From: Dryocosmus kuriphilus
Taxonomy: Eukaryota; Arthropoda; Insecta; Hymenoptera; Cynipidae
NCBI GenBank assembly: GCA_038277395.1
Contig: CM076190.1
Location: forward strand, 246,183,256-246,247,255
Length of the DNA stretch: 64,000 nt
Direction: 5' to 3'
Shown piece after piece: positions 1-11,298 of the stretch. The translations under genes were made by a program, and so were the position numbers. The notes under the pieces were generated by a model. The model was not told the origin of the DNA and did not search any database. It saw nothing but the letters and a program-made list of their open reading frames with translations. Numbering within the stretch: position 1 is the first letter of the stretch; each line of letters starts with the position of its first letter.

Positions 1-1215
1 AATATTAACTGCCATCCAAAATTGCTTAGAATTCTTAGCCATCGCAAGAGAGTCTACCAGAAATTTTTTATATGCCTCCTTTTTTAGTAACAGTAACCTC
101 GTATATTTTTTTTTTATATTCAGTATAAATTAGTAAAGTTTCTGGTTTGTATTTTTGCTGTTTACAGTTTTTTAACATTTGCTTTAATTCTTTTTTGCTT
201 TTTTACAATCCTCATCACACCATGGCTTTGAAAAACCAAGCCTTTTACTAGGCGTTACAATCATTCCTAGTTGAGATGCTGTGTCTGTGATAGCTTTAGT
301 TAAGTTATTTGCAAGATCATCTATCGTCAAGTTCTGATAATTAAAAACCGAGGGGACTGAATATTTTCTCCATAATTTTTGTATTTTTCATTTTTCCATT
401 TGAAATAAGGACCACTTAGTTTATTTATATATTTAAATCCCGAGTCAGCTAGAAAAGTTAACGCTATAGGAAAATGGTCGGATCCTGTCGGGACCGCAAA
501 AACCTCGAAATTATCAATTATTTGAGCACCCAAGGCATTAATCCAGGCTAAATCAATACTCGATGAGCTTTTCCCTCTAAAGAAAGTATATTGAGCTGGA
601 CAGTCACCGCTAGTTCTTCCATTTAAAACAAACAAACCATTTTTTTGAAAACATTCAACCAACAATTTGCCTCTTTTATCTTGTTCGTGGTCAAGGCTCG
701 ACCTAAAACTATTTAAGTCTGAATTACTACCTAAAAAATCTTCCTCTAATTGGTTTAAATCTCCAATTTTACAATTAAAATCTCCTCCTATTATAACAGG
801 CATATTTGGATATTTTAAGGAGATATCATAAATCACTTCATTTATATTATTTAAAAATTTTACAATATTAGAGCCTGGATTAGAGTATATTGACCCCATT
901 ATGATCTTAAAAGAAGAAGAATTTTTAATTTCGGCAAAAATATAATCGTTTGTCACACGTATAGCTTCTGTTTTGAAATTACCCATATTTGAAATGATAA
1001 GTAGTCCTCCACTTGCTCTTCCCCTTGTTGACTCCCTTGTAGCTGCACTATATACCACTTGACAGTCGGAGTTTCGATGAGGATAGACAATATTGGGAGG
1101 AGAAGTAAGCCACGTCTCACTAACACATATAATATCCTCAGTGGTAGAATAATTGTAAATGTCGTTTAAATTCCTGAATCGTCTGGCATTCCAGAAAACA
1201 ATCCTTGGCGATGAT
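1..1215 (-). pseudogene. LINE ORF2 fragment: endonuclease domain, frameshifted
   Basis: The minus strand encodes an endonuclease/exonuclease/phosphatase domain. It starts near 1212 with VFWNARRFRNLND, then SETWL, GGDFNCKIGD (metal-binding Asp/Asn) near 770-800 and the catalytic GSDHFPI near 465-480. This domain nicks target DNA for target-primed reverse transcription. The frame breaks near 345, continues in another frame (FSKPWCDEDCKKAKK, about 205-240) and breaks again near 200, where one base appears lost from an A-rich run. It then stays open to the window edge (KKEAYKKFLVDSLAMAKNSK). At least two frameshifts make this copy inactive. Confidence 0.85.
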
Positions 1216-1421
1216 TTTGACGGAGCATCCTTTAAGTTCTCGGAACAACCTTGGGTTCTCTTTCTTTTGGGCTCTCCTTTAAAAAGTTCTTAATTGAGTT
1301 GATTTTCTGGCTGTGTTTGGTTCTTATTTTTGTCATCATTAGGTAACATGATTTTAGTGGGGCGTCCCCTTTTCCTGCTAGATGTAGAGTTTGTCGAAAC
1401 CATTGACTCGCCACCATCTGA

Positions 1422-2093
1422 TTAATATCCGTCACCACTATTTGCTTCAAATAACTTTTCCAATGATAATAAATCATACTGATCATTATCTAAAAGAAGA
1501 GAATTTCCCTTGATAACAGAAGACCTTCCAAACCGCTCCAACTTAATTTGATATTCTCTTAGCTTCTTACGAGTTTCCCTTTGTTCCCGAGTGAGATCAT
1601 TAGAAAAGGAAACCTTTTGAGAGCGCAGATTTTTTGCATGTTGAAAAATTTGGTCTTTGCATTTTGTGTTGGTAAATGTAATTAAAATTGGTCTGGAACC
1701 CTGATTCTTCCCAATCCTAATGACCCTTTCAATGCAATCATTTGGTATGTCAATATTTGCATTCTCAAAGATAACATTAACTGAATCAGAGAGACGGCTG
1801 TTGATAGTCGGATCATCCTTCACATTATAGAGTACAATGTTCCTGGCTCTGTCTCTGCCTTCAATAAACCCAATTCTTTTTTGCAAAATGCTCACTTTAT
1901 TTTCCAAAAGGACATTTTTTTCTTCCAGTATTGAACATCTCTGTTTGTAAATCTGAAGCTCTTCCAAAATTCTTTCATCCGAATTTTTTAAGTACTTAGT
2001 ATCTTCTATCACCAAGCTAACTTTTTCATTTGTTGTTTTAACTTCCTGTTGTACAGATAACAATAAATTTTTCAGCTCTTCGTTGGTCGTCAT
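1422..2093 (-). CDS. LINE ORF1 protein, coiled coil plus RRM-like domain
   Basis: The 223-codon frame begins MTTNEELKNLLLSVQQEV. It has a heptad-rich, Glu/Lys/Leu-rich coiled coil over roughly residues 5-75. A compact domain follows with RNIVLYNVKDD at about residue 85 and RPILITFTNTKCKDQIF at about 135, which resembles the RRM-type RNA-binding fold of LINE ORF1 proteins. Such proteins trimerise and coat LINE RNA. After the stop the same frame continues with a basic RKRGRP motif toward the endonuclease, so the stop may be premature or may be the true ORF1 end. The frame is intact. Assignment rests on architecture and on the endonuclease directly downstream. Confidence 0.7.
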   Translation of the reverse strand: MTTNEELKNLLLSVQQEVKTTNEKVSLVIEDTKYLKNSDERILEELQIYKQRCSILEEKNVLLENKVSILQKRIGFIEGRDRARNIVLYNVKDDPTINSRLSDSVNVIFENANIDIPNDCIERVIRIGKNQGSRPILITFTNTKCKDQIFQHAKNLRSQKVSFSNDLTREQRETRKKLREYQIKLERFGRSSVIKGNSLLLDNDQYDLLSLEKLFEANSGDGY

Positions 2094-2240
2094 AATTTCT
2101 GTGCTAATTTCAGTATCACTTTAAAATTGAGAAAATACACTTTGGTATGGAAAACAGAAAACAAACTTTAATGAGCTGGTCCCAAACACGTCCGACCGCT
2201 ACGAAGTCTGTAGCAGAACTCGTGTACATATTGTAAGTAA

Positions 2241-2780
2241 ATAAATTAAGTTACAATAATTTTTACCCTGATGGTTTAAATCTACAATAACATTTACACT
2301 GATGGTTTAAATTTATTTTGATTTTCAATTTAAGTTTATATTACACAATTTTAGATAACTTTTGTAATACTTTTATATTTTAATATTAAATGTTATGGTA
2401 TTAGTTATTTTTCTGCAGCTAAATACGTATGTATATTTTTAATTCGCCAAATTATACAGTCTTTGGTATGTCTCATAAACCGGGACAAACTGTGTGACCC
2501 AACTGGGCCACTTTATTTTACGGTGTTCCATAAATCGGGTCACTTATATTATACATAATTTTTCCTGAAAAAATAATTTTTTCGATCTTATTTTTGTACT
2601 TAAACCGATTTTTAATTACTAAAATATAAAATTTTGCATTAAACAAAAAAAACTTGAGCGTTTTATGCAATAATTCGAAGTAAAGTCGCGAATAAAGGAC
2701 ATGAAAAGCAAAAAGCGAGAGGAAATGGAAGCCCCTGGTCGAATCAAAGAGCGAATAATATAAGGCGTAATAAACATACC
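2241..2780. other. AT-rich spacer, no gene seen
   Basis: No open frame with recognisable content. A short motif (cttgagcgtttta) occurs at about 2653 and again at 2783, inside the start of the proposed solo LTR. The final stretch (about 2700-2740) is purine-rich. Confidence 0.5.
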
Positions 2781-4146
2781 TGCTTGAGCGTTTTAATGCA
2801 TTTTAAGGCTTAAAATGACTTATTTAACCGAGCATTACGCTTGAATCTGTCTCACAATACGGCCTTTTACCTTACAGGCCGGTCGAGCTTTCCCCGCTCG
2901 CAAGCTGCTGATTTTCTTGTTTTCTCAACGCACTAGTAAGGAGCAAGGTAATTGCGATTCTGTATCGCAACGGCCTAGCCTGGGACCTTTTTTTTGTAAA
3001 AATGCGAGTTTTAAATTATATTTTGTGTTCCTTGGCTGAGCGGTTGACTCGTTAATTGAATTTTATACCGATTTTCTGTTTTATTGCATTTTTATTGTAC
3101 TGATTATGTCGCACTAATTTTTCCCACTATGGAGTGCCGAAGGTTGGAGCCTATTGCTCGATTTGTATTTTTCCCGTAGATATGTGTAATTTTAGTAGCG
3201 TTTTTCGAACCATGTGTCCTCCTTTGCCCCGTCACGAACATGACCCTGATCCATATAATTTTAATCCTCTTGCATTTCTCTTTTAACGTAATTCTCCCTT
3301 TTTTCTATATAATGCTGGCTTCACTAATTTGAGTCCTGTTTCTATTTTATCGAACATTGCTGTGCCATAATGTTAATTTTGTTGCATTCAGGCCCCTTTT
3401 CATTTTATTGGACCTTGTTTTGCTATAGTACTAATTTTGTTGAGTTGGGTTCCCTTTTCTGTTTTACCGAAAACTGTTTCGCTGTAAAATTAATTTCGTT
3501 GAGTTGAACCCCCTTTCTATTTTTATTGAACCCCATTTATTTTTTCAAGCCCCATTTGTGTATCGAAAAACCGTTTATTGTAGCGAGTCCCATTTGTGTA
3601 CTGGAAACTCGTTTATTTGATTGAGTCCCCCAAATTTGTGACCTTTGTGTATTATTGATTTCATATTGAGACCTGTATTAATTTTCCATTGATTTTGCAC
3701 CATTTTGTCGATTCTAAATTTACTGTTCGAAGTTATTGAGACCTTTTATGAATAAACCTCAATTTTTGAGTTTTATAGAAAAGAATTATTTCGAGCTTTA
3801 TTGAATGATATATAACCCATCCCCTCTACCGTAATCTAAGAAATTAGAGACTGAGCTAGGCGGTAAAGTCGGTAGTCCGGATAAATGGTATCTTTCAGGA
3901 TTTAGATCTAGTGTCCCAAGAAAGGGGCTGGCGCCCACGGTTATTGAGTTTTAGCGTTTTTTGAGTTCCAGATAATATTGAATTATGGTGCTTTTGAGTT
4001 TTGTGTGAGATTGAGTTTTAGCGTTTTGAGGTGTAGGGTCTATTGGGATTTTATTTAGTTTCATTTTCCGGATTGCCTTGTGCGTGACCTAGGCTGATCA
4101 CACTGTTTTCTCAATTTTACCATGAGAGAAAAAGGTGCTCGTCACA
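2781..4146. mobile_element. Probable solo LTR of a retrotransposon
   Basis: This ~1.37-kb block without coding capacity begins TGCTTGAGCG and ends GCTCGTCACA. It is flanked on both sides by TACC; the shared flank extends to ACATACC when terminal ambiguity is allowed. TG...CA ends with a 4-bp duplication are what a Gypsy-type solo LTR leaves after LTR-LTR recombination. An AATAAA lies at about 3751 on the plus strand, while the minus-strand end TGTGACGAG looks like a common Gypsy LTR start, so orientation is unresolved. No second copy is present in the window, so this rests on the boundary structure alone. Confidence 0.4.
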
Positions 4147-4323
4147 TACCCTGAAAAATTCTTGGAAATATTTTTGTAGGCTAAAATACAAGAGCATTAA
4201 TTTCATTAATAACATTAGATCTTGGAATTTACTTAATATCTGATTTCCTGCCTGTACATAACCTCACGTGACTTGCGCGATCGAACCCTCTGCATACAGA
4301 CGTTAGATGTACGTTTTGTTAAA

Positions 4324-4965
4324 TTAATCTGAAAAAATAAAATGTCTAATAGCTAAAGTAAAACGTAGCGCGTGCGTTTGATGGTCTTTTCTCTTATCTA
4401 TAAATTGATTGTTTAAACCTTCTATAAATATGTAACATTTGTCTTTCATGATCTCTTTGATTTTTTTAATAATAAATTCTTCAATGATAGCCGACCAACG
4501 GGTTCTAGGTATTAGACATTTGATTTTTCTGAGTAATTTAACAAAACTTATTACCAATCGTATATGAATTAAGACTTTATGGTGATATCAATGAAAAAAC
4601 GTACTGCATAAGTTCGATGGTCTTTGCTCTTATCTATAAATATGTGGTATGCGTCTGGCACCATCTCCTTGATATTTTTATTAATAAATTCTTTATCGCC
4701 AATAAATATAATGCGATTAATATGATTTGAAAGTATTTGACACCAAGAGTAGGTAATATGACACGTTGGGTGGTTTCCAATTTCGTTAACAAATAGAATG
4801 TTTAAACATTTAATCCTTAGGCGCCACTCGTGAAACCCCGTTCCTTTGATATTTTTAATAATAAATTCCTTAGCGCTTTTCCTTTGATATTTTGCCAACG
4901 TGCAGCTAACATCATATTTATAAAACGGTGCGCATACGTTGGACGGTCTTTGCTCTTATTGATAA
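4324..4965 (-). repeat. Degenerate coding-like tandem repeats
   Basis: Two adjacent minus-strand frames (4324..4557 and 4569..4898) and a third remnant near 4925-4965 encode variants of one segment: EFIIKKIKEIM, EFINKNIKEMV and EFIIKNIKG, followed by FIDKRKDHQTHALRF, FIDKSKDHRTYAVRF and INKSKDRPTYAHRF. At DNA level the motif ctcttatctataaat recurs at about 4392, 4628 and 4949. Substitutions that keep similar residues suggest descent from a repeated protein-coding sequence rather than neutral satellite. I do not recognise the family and see no start, stop or splice structure that would make a gene. Confidence 0.4.
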
Positions 4966-5084
4966 ATAGATTGTCTGAGAGAGGGGCAGGGGGGCTGCTT
5001 ACGCCAAATTCGTGCTTGAAAATTATTTAATATGTTTAGTGACGTCACACCAAACATTGTAGGAGCTTAGCACAGCTAGCTCTC

Positions 5085-5890
5085 GATGTCGGTAACTGTA
5101 GGTACCAGGGATCTTGGATTAGAACGCTCCTTGTATATCTACTGCCTAGCACAAGTCAGCACTACTTCACTTTTTAAAAATTCGCATTTTTCAAAATTTT
5201 GGGTCAACCAAATTTTTTCAAATGTAATTATTATGAGAAATAATTATCTGACTAAAAAATGCCTTTAAAGTATTTTATTGTACTCACCTAGCACAACTCA
5301 ACAAAAGTTTTTTTTTTCGAAATTCGCATTTTTCAAAACTTTGAATTAACAAAATTTGTTTAAGTGTGATTATTATGGAAAATATCATTCTGAGTGAAAA
5401 ATGTCATACGAGTCTTCTGTTGGGCTCGCCTAGCACAAGTCAGGACAACTTCACTTTTTTCAAAATTCGCATTTTTAAAAATTTTAGGTCAACAACTTTT
5501 TCAAGTGTGATTATTATGAAAAATATCAATCTGAGTGAAAAATGTCGTACGAGTCTTCTGTTGGGCTCGCCTAGCACAACTCTGGACAACTTCAATTTTT
5601 TCGAAATTCGCATTTTTTTAAATTTATGTCAAAAAAATTTTTTCAAGTGTGATTATTATGAAAAATATCAATCTGAGTGAAAAATGTCATACAAGCCTTC
5701 TGTTGGGCTCGCCTAGCACAACTCAGCACAACTTCACTTTTTTTAAAGTTCGCAATTTTCAAAATTTAGGGTCAAGAAAATTCTTTCAAGTGTAATTATT
5801 ATGAGAAATAATTATCGGAGTAGAAAATGCCATTATAGTGTTTTGTTGTGCTCGCCTAGCACAACTCAGCACAAGTCCTCTTTTTTCTAA
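5085..5890. repeat. 142-bp tandem repeat array, about 5.5 copies
   Basis: The anchor CCTAGCACAA occurs at 5145, 5287, 5429, 5570, 5712 and 5855, spacings of 141-143 bp. Each unit carries ATTCGCATTTTTCAAAA, then a GTGATTATTATG segment, then GAGTGAAAAATG. Copies are diverged by scattered substitutions and small indels. Short open frames inside the array (for example 5366..5680) are by-products of the repeat. Confidence 0.9.
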
Positions 5891-6384
5891 ATTTTGAAAT
5901 TTATCATTTTTTAGGGTTTTTTTTGTTTGATTTTTTTCGAAAATGGTTTAAGATTTGGACTTTATATTTGCAGCACAGTAGTATGCGTACCACATAGTTT
6001 CTAGCAAAGGTTTTGTTTTTTAAAAAAAAACAAATGGCGCGGCTGTGTTTTTTCTTAAATATTTTTTTTTTTCGAAAACGGTTCGTAATATCAAATGCTT
6101 CCTTGCAGAACATTTTTTTGTGTCCTTCATGCTACCCAGCACATTTTTTTTTCGAAAAAATCAATTGGCGAGGGTGACATAAAATTTCTTTTTTTGATTT
6201 TTGAGGCCAAATTTTCATTTTTTCAAAAAATATTTTGCGGCACAATAGAGCACAAATCTAGCACAATTTAGCACAATTTTCATTTTTATGAAATTTGAAG
6301 TTGGCGTTGCCAACTTCCTGGACATAGCGCTATATCCATTTTTTCACAGATTATCATTATTTTCAGACGTATATTAAATACAAT
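5891..6384. other. AT-rich low-complexity spacer
   Basis: T- and A-rich sequence with several AGCACAA words echoing the adjacent array, and a small palindrome AGTTGGCGTTGCCAACT near 6300. No gene seen. Confidence 0.5.
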
Positions 6385-6493
6385 TTGCAAATTTAGAAGT
6401 TATTATAGGATGGAAACATACATACTTGAGACAAATTTTAAGAGTGATCAGAGGAGTCGAAAAGCAGAAATCTACTTTATCAGAACTCATGAT

Positions 6494-7151
6494 TTTGTTT
6501 GAAGGTGGGCGGGAGGTTCCTGAGAACACCATCTGGCGCTCAGGCTGTAAACCCATTGTGCCATCCCCGTGTTTTATCTCATGGCAGTGCACCGATACCT
6601 AGCAACTTTTTTTTTTTTACAGAGATTTTGATTTCTGCTTTTTTCGTTGTTTCCAACGTTCTGGTTATACTACCTCTCGGGTGCTAGGCATACCCTATGG
6701 CACCTTATCGGACTCGGGGTTCTTTGTAGATTAAAGTGAACCTCCGATACATGCCATTTGGCACCTTCCCTTACCAGACTATAAAGCTGCACTGATCTGG
6801 TTTATCATGCACGTGAATGTGTGTGTGTTTATTATCTCGAAATCAAGCAGCGACCACCAGGCGATAGTCCCCTCGAAAGGAGCCTCTCTCGCACGGAAAT
6901 CGCGCTAACTCTTTTCCGAGCCTCTCAAAATCGGCTGGTATCCCTCAAGCAATTTTCCCCTCGACATGGAGCCCCTTCCCTGGGAAGTCGACAACCTCTT
7001 ATGAGGGGACCTACAGTTTAAGGTGGGTTCCGAACCACCAGAACCGCGGTTAAAGTACATAGAAAAATTTCCATTGGTACCAGCACACGGATCGAACCCA
7101 GTTCTCCTGGTCGAATGCCTGACGCGCTATCACCTGAGCCACCGGGACACT
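6494..7151 (-). mobile_element. tRNA-derived SINE with 14-bp target duplication
   Basis: The insertion is flanked by identical copies of TCAGAACTCATGAT (about 6480-6493 and 7152-7165). Read on the minus strand it opens with a tRNA-like head containing an A box (TGGCTCAGGTGATAGCGCG) and a B box (GGGTTCGATCC), the internal RNA polymerase III promoter. A body of some 450 bp without coding capacity follows, then an internal A run (6607-6618) and a second segment to the end. The A run in the middle suggests a composite or dimeric SINE. The long duplication and head structure indicate LINE-mediated retroposition. Confidence 0.75.
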
Positions 7152-7288
7152 TCAGAACTCATGATACTTTTTCGCAATTTTTAAACAATATATGTATATT
7201 GAAAATATGTATGTATGTGTGTATTGACATAATATAATGTATCCATTAAGATCGTGTAAATACAAGTTCTAAAAATTTTACTGTTGTT

Positions 7289-7358
7289 CCGTGGTGGCTC
7301 AATTGGTAGCGCGTCTCACCGGAGATGACACGGTTGGCGGTGCATACCCGGTCCACGG
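7289..7358 (+). tRNA. tRNA-like pseudogene
   Basis: This 70-nt block starts CCGTGG and ends CCACGG, a perfect acceptor-like stem. It contains an A-box-like TGGCTCAATTGGTAGCGCG, but the expected T arm is degenerate (GGTGCATACCC in place of GGTTCGAATCC) and a canonical anticodon arm cannot be folded. The A box closely matches the SINE head on the opposite strand nearby. It is more likely a SINE head or tRNA pseudogene than a working tRNA. Confidence 0.35.
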
Positions 7359-7520
7359 TGATTTTTTAGAAAAATTGTATATTTCGGATTTTGTTTAGAA
7401 ATCGCGAAAAGGTATCATGATTTCTGATAAAGTAGATTTCTGCTTTTCAACTAGTCTAAGTACTCTTAAAATTTGTCTGAAGTATGTCAGTTTCCATCCT
7501 ATAATAACTTCTAATATTAA

Positions 7521-9945
7521 TTCTACTCAGGCACTCACCATATTAAATCAAAGTAATGATTTGCAAATTTTTTTGTTTAGTAATATATATATACTTTACA
7601 TTGACAAATCAACACACTGTACAAATTAATAAAAATTAAAAATAGTTTTCTCTAATAATATAGTAATGATAATGATAATAGAGGTAGCCACACCTACTGA
7701 AATTACAACACTTTTTATTTCTTCCACTTTTAATAGTAAATACGAGTCCAAATAAGCATTTCGAAATTATAATTTTGAAAAATATTGTGATTAATTTTTC
7801 TTGATCACTGAAAAGTAATAACTAAATTAGGGCTAGTTCACCTCTTCTACGTAACTTTTTTTTGAAACCCCGAAATAGGTCAGCTACAATTTTTTTATTT
7901 TCTTTACAACACGGCAATTTTCAACAAAATTTGTCTCATCAAAATATTGTTATTTTAAAAACATGTGTGAAAAAACTATATTTACCCTTATAAGGAAATG
8001 GGCTGCAACCCCTCAGCTTAAAAAATGTGGCAAAATACTTATCTTTCTATAAGAAACAAATAGTTTGTTCCATGAAAGAATTCCGATTACATCTTGAGAT
8101 ACTAAAAGAAAACTGTTTTTGGGTGTCAAATTTAAGGGCGATTTTCACACCGTAGATGTGTTCTTCCGTCAACAAAAAAAACATGTGTCGAATATTTTTT
8201 GATACTCTACCCATCTGCAAAGTTTCATGAAAATCGGAAGCGGACACCAAATATCCTTTCCTTCATTCTTAAAGCTGTTATATTTCATAATGGCAAAGAA
8301 TATACCGCTGTTCCTGTCGCCAATTATACCACGTTAAAAGAATCACATCGAAGGATGGAACTTCCTCTTTATGAGGTAAATTACTCTGAACATTATTGAA
8401 TATTTTTCGATGATCTTAAAACGATAAATATACAAATGGTATGTTTAAGACGATTGGTACTGCATGGAAGAAGGTAGGTGCAGACAATAGATCTTTCTTA
8501 TAGGAATGTGAGGTACTAATAACGTGATTGTTAAAAACGAATTTGTGCCCGTGCAGAATCTTTTTATTTATTGTAAAATTTGAACAACTTTTCTTAGCCT
8601 TTGTGTTTACGTCAAAGTTTACAGGCGCCATGATCCCCATTATATTCGCCTATATCGTTTTTCACCTGATTCTGCAAGAATAAGTATAAAGTTTATTATT
8701 TAAAACACCAAGAAAAATATAATTGAAAACTACTGAATAGGTAAATCTACAGTACTGATGCACAGCATGTATTGTAATTTCTTTCATGTACCACAAAACA
8801 TTTGATAATAACCAGAAAATTTATTATATCCTAATAATAATGTTCAGCAGTGACAGGACAGACTCGAAGCGGCAAGTCACCATAAATTACTGGTAAACTA
8901 CCATATATTATCAATATTACCAAAAATTTACAAAGTACTAAACTTTAGGACTTCTTCCGGAAACCTTTGGATATCTTAAATATCCGGACATTTTCAGTGA
9001 TTATTTAATTTACCAGAAATTTCCCAAATTTTGCACGTGTTGCACTATATTATACTATGTTTAAGATTCCATTTCTGTCTTTAAACTCACCTGCTGGACG
9101 AAGATGTGCATGTGCCTAATCAGCATGCGCGCGCCACTTTCCTTTTAGAAACATTGCGTAAGTAGTAAGCATACGTACCAATTTATCACCTGGTTGAGGC
9201 ATGATTACTGCATCTATAACTGAACGTGTAAGAAAAATATAGCCGTTGATTAATTTAGAGGATAAGAAAAATATTATCTTAGAATAAATGAATTTTACTA
9301 AATTGTGATTCTGCTAGTAATAATTTTCCAAAAAATTACATTTTGAATTTATTTTCTAAAGCCTAAACTGTTTTTAAAAGGTATAAAAATTACAAAATTC
9401 TAAATTTAATCAAGGTCGATTAATTTCATCATGTGTTTCTATAGACACATTTTGTGCTCTGTTTTTGGGCTTAATTTGGGCTGTTTTTGGGCAGAAATGC
9501 AGACTCTGGAGCTTTTTGGGGTCTTCAATAGCGCAAAAAAAATTTTCTGCAGACAACCCCTATCAATTAAAAACAGCCCTCAGAAATATACACAAAAGGC
9601 CAGAATATAGTCTTTTTAGAAGCTAGGCCCATTTTTGATCTAGAAGACACCAAAAAATAAACTCTACCTCAAAACTAAATTTGGAAGGAGTGCTGGATGC
9701 CAGTTCCTCCAATACAGTCAATATTGAAAATAAATAAAAATTAACTAGGCCAGAATTTGGGCTAAAAGAACGTCCATCACTTAGGCACTACATTCACAAA
9801 ATTGAGGGATGAGCTTTGAAAATTATATTGCATTATAATACAGTAGTAAAATGTAGTATTAAAATGTACTAGTACAATAATAGAAAAAGCAAGGAGTATG
9901 CTTTTAGATACAAATCTACCGACCAGCTTTTAGGCCGAAGCGAAG
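7521..9945. other. Long AT-rich stretch, no gene recognised
   Basis: Scanned on both strands. Small open frames exist around 8047..8640, but none has recognisable motifs, start context or splice signals. No strong repeat structure is visible. Confidence 0.45.
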
Positions 9946-10066
9946 CAGTAACACAGCTGTGTATTTAATCAACAGAGAACCTGCCACAACATTGCTAAAT
10001 GTAACTCCAGAAGAAGCTTGTAGCGGATCAAGTCCAGACACAAGCAACCTAAGGATTCTCGGGTAA
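9930..10066 (+). pseudogene. Copia-type integrase scrap
   Basis: The plus-strand frame reads TAVYLINREPA, then NVTPEEACSGSSPDTSNLRILG before a stop at about 10066. This matches the C-terminal part of Ty1/copia integrase catalytic domains (TAxYLINRxP ... TPxEAWxGxKPxxSHLRVFG). Only some 45 codons survive; no LTR or flanking pol is visible. The open frame on the opposite strand here is an antisense shadow. Confidence 0.6.
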
Positions 10067-10289
10067 TGTGTCTGATGTAATGGGTCTGACCGTAATGTGT
10101 CTGACGACAATTTCACAGGGTCCTTGTCAAAGTCGGAAAGCCTCCATACTTAGGCCTAGACAGGTATGGGGGTTATCACTCCTGGGAAGGTGGACTCACC
10201 TGCGATCGGAACAGGATCTCTAACGTGCGGATTTTCTTGAAGCTATCATGGCTAACTTCCAAAATCAAACAAGTAGAATAATAAAATTT

Positions 10290-10501
10290 AAAGGCAGGAT
10301 CTCTGAAAGCTCGTAGTCTAAATGCTGGCGGATATAGCGAACTCATTAAAAGCCGAGCGAGCGCAAATCAATTTATAAGGATAATTACATGGTTTACTTC
10401 GGGGGAGCTAAAGGGCGCAAACTGGGGAGCGATTTTCTTATTAATAAACGCTTGACGCAAGCGGTTATCGATATGCAATTTATTAACGACCGATTATCAT
10501 A
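10290..10501 (+). pseudogene. RTE LINE endonuclease, N-terminal piece
   Basis: ARSLNAGGYSELIKS resembles the WNVRSLN-type start of LINE endonucleases. In a different frame MVYFGGAKGRKLGSDFLIN and TQAVIDMQFINDRLSY match the segment preceding the conserved NVHAPTE motif. The coding sequence stops at the TA target site of the DUF4817-type transposon and resumes at 12904 with INVHHPTENKD. Confidence 0.6.
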
Positions 10502-11298
10502 CAGATTGTTTTTTTTAACTTGAGACATCGAAATATCTCAAGAGATACGCATCCTATGAAAAAAATATCTGTAATAAGAACTTTCTATTTTCGAGGAGGA
10601 AAAACGGTCTTTAAAAAATTTACCCCACCCCACCCCCCAAGAGACAGATTTGTGCGTAGCTTTATAATTTCACATTGCAACCCCAATTTTTTATCACAGA
10701 TTCAGATTCTCCTTTATAAAATACGTAAGTTTTATTCGAAAAGTTTTTCTCGATTCGCGATAGATGGCGCCGAAATTGCGAAAAATGAAACTGTTGACAC
10801 TACTTTTAGCTCTACCCAGGAATAATGACGCGGACTTAGTAGTTGCCTACTCCCTTCGTGGTACTTAATTTCGTTGAGTGACCTTGCCTCTCACCATCGA
10901 GGTGCTTGATTTCGGTGAGTCCCCTCGCCTCTCACCATCGGGATGCTTGAACTTTTGGCAACGGGACAGTAAAAGTGATAAAACTGTAGAAAACCTTTCC
11001 CGAATGCATTTGGTTGTCGGCAGTCGATTTTGGATGTAGACATTACATGTCATCGAGTGTCCCCTGTCTACAATCCTCGACGTCATTCCAGCTGAGCGAT
11101 AACCGCGTCTGTCCGTGATTAACGTTTATTAATTAGGAGGGTTGATTGTGTTCATTTGATTTTGGTCTGTTGGTTGCGTTCATTTCAGTTCGTCGTAATT
11201 AGTTGCTTTCGTTTGGGTTATTGCTGTTGGTCACGTTCGTTTGAGTTGGCTTGGGTGTCGCTGTATTCCCTCATTACCTTACCTCATTACTTTTACGA

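Larger units (their letters stand above)
1..2240 (-). mobile_element. LINE (non-LTR retrotransposon), 5' portion
   Basis: On the minus strand a 5' leader (about 2100-2240) is followed by a coiled-coil ORF1 and an ORF2 that opens with an apurinic-type endonuclease. ORF2 is still open in pieces at position 1, so the reverse transcriptase lies outside the window to the left. ORF1 and the endonuclease share one reading frame, separated by stops near 1422 and 1290. The ORF1 plus endonuclease layout fits CR1/Jockey-type LINEs, but the clade cannot be fixed without the reverse transcriptase. The 5' boundary is a guess based on the loss of recognisable leader sequence. Confidence 0.8.
6385..7520. mobile_element. 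Inverted-repeat (foldback/MITE-like) element split by a SINE
   Basis: The left arm (about 6390-6493, resuming at 7152-7200) and right arm (about 7375-7515) are inverted copies. Both contain GAAGTTATTATAGGATGGAAAC, then GACAAATTTTAAGAGT, then GAAAAGCAGAAATCTACTTT and a CATGATAC..TTTTCGC segment. The interior between 7200 and 7375 holds no transposase, only a tRNA-like block. The SINE at 6494..7151 interrupts the left arm and removing it restores arm homology. A non-autonomous DNA element or foldback is the simplest reading; its family is unknown. Confidence 0.65.

Noticed and set aside
5366..5680. 104-codon repetitive ORF as a repeat protein
   Set aside because: Produced by the 142-bp array whose unit length is not a multiple of three.
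7289..7358. Functional tRNA gene
   Set aside because: Degenerate T arm and no foldable anticodon arm; treated as tRNA-like.
8047..8640. Small ORFs on both strands around 8.0-8.6 kb as a gene
   Set aside because: No motif, overlapping frames on opposite strands, no splice or promoter context.
9916..10116. Minus-strand 66-codon ORF
   Set aside because: Antisense to the copia integrase scrap, which has the clear motifs.
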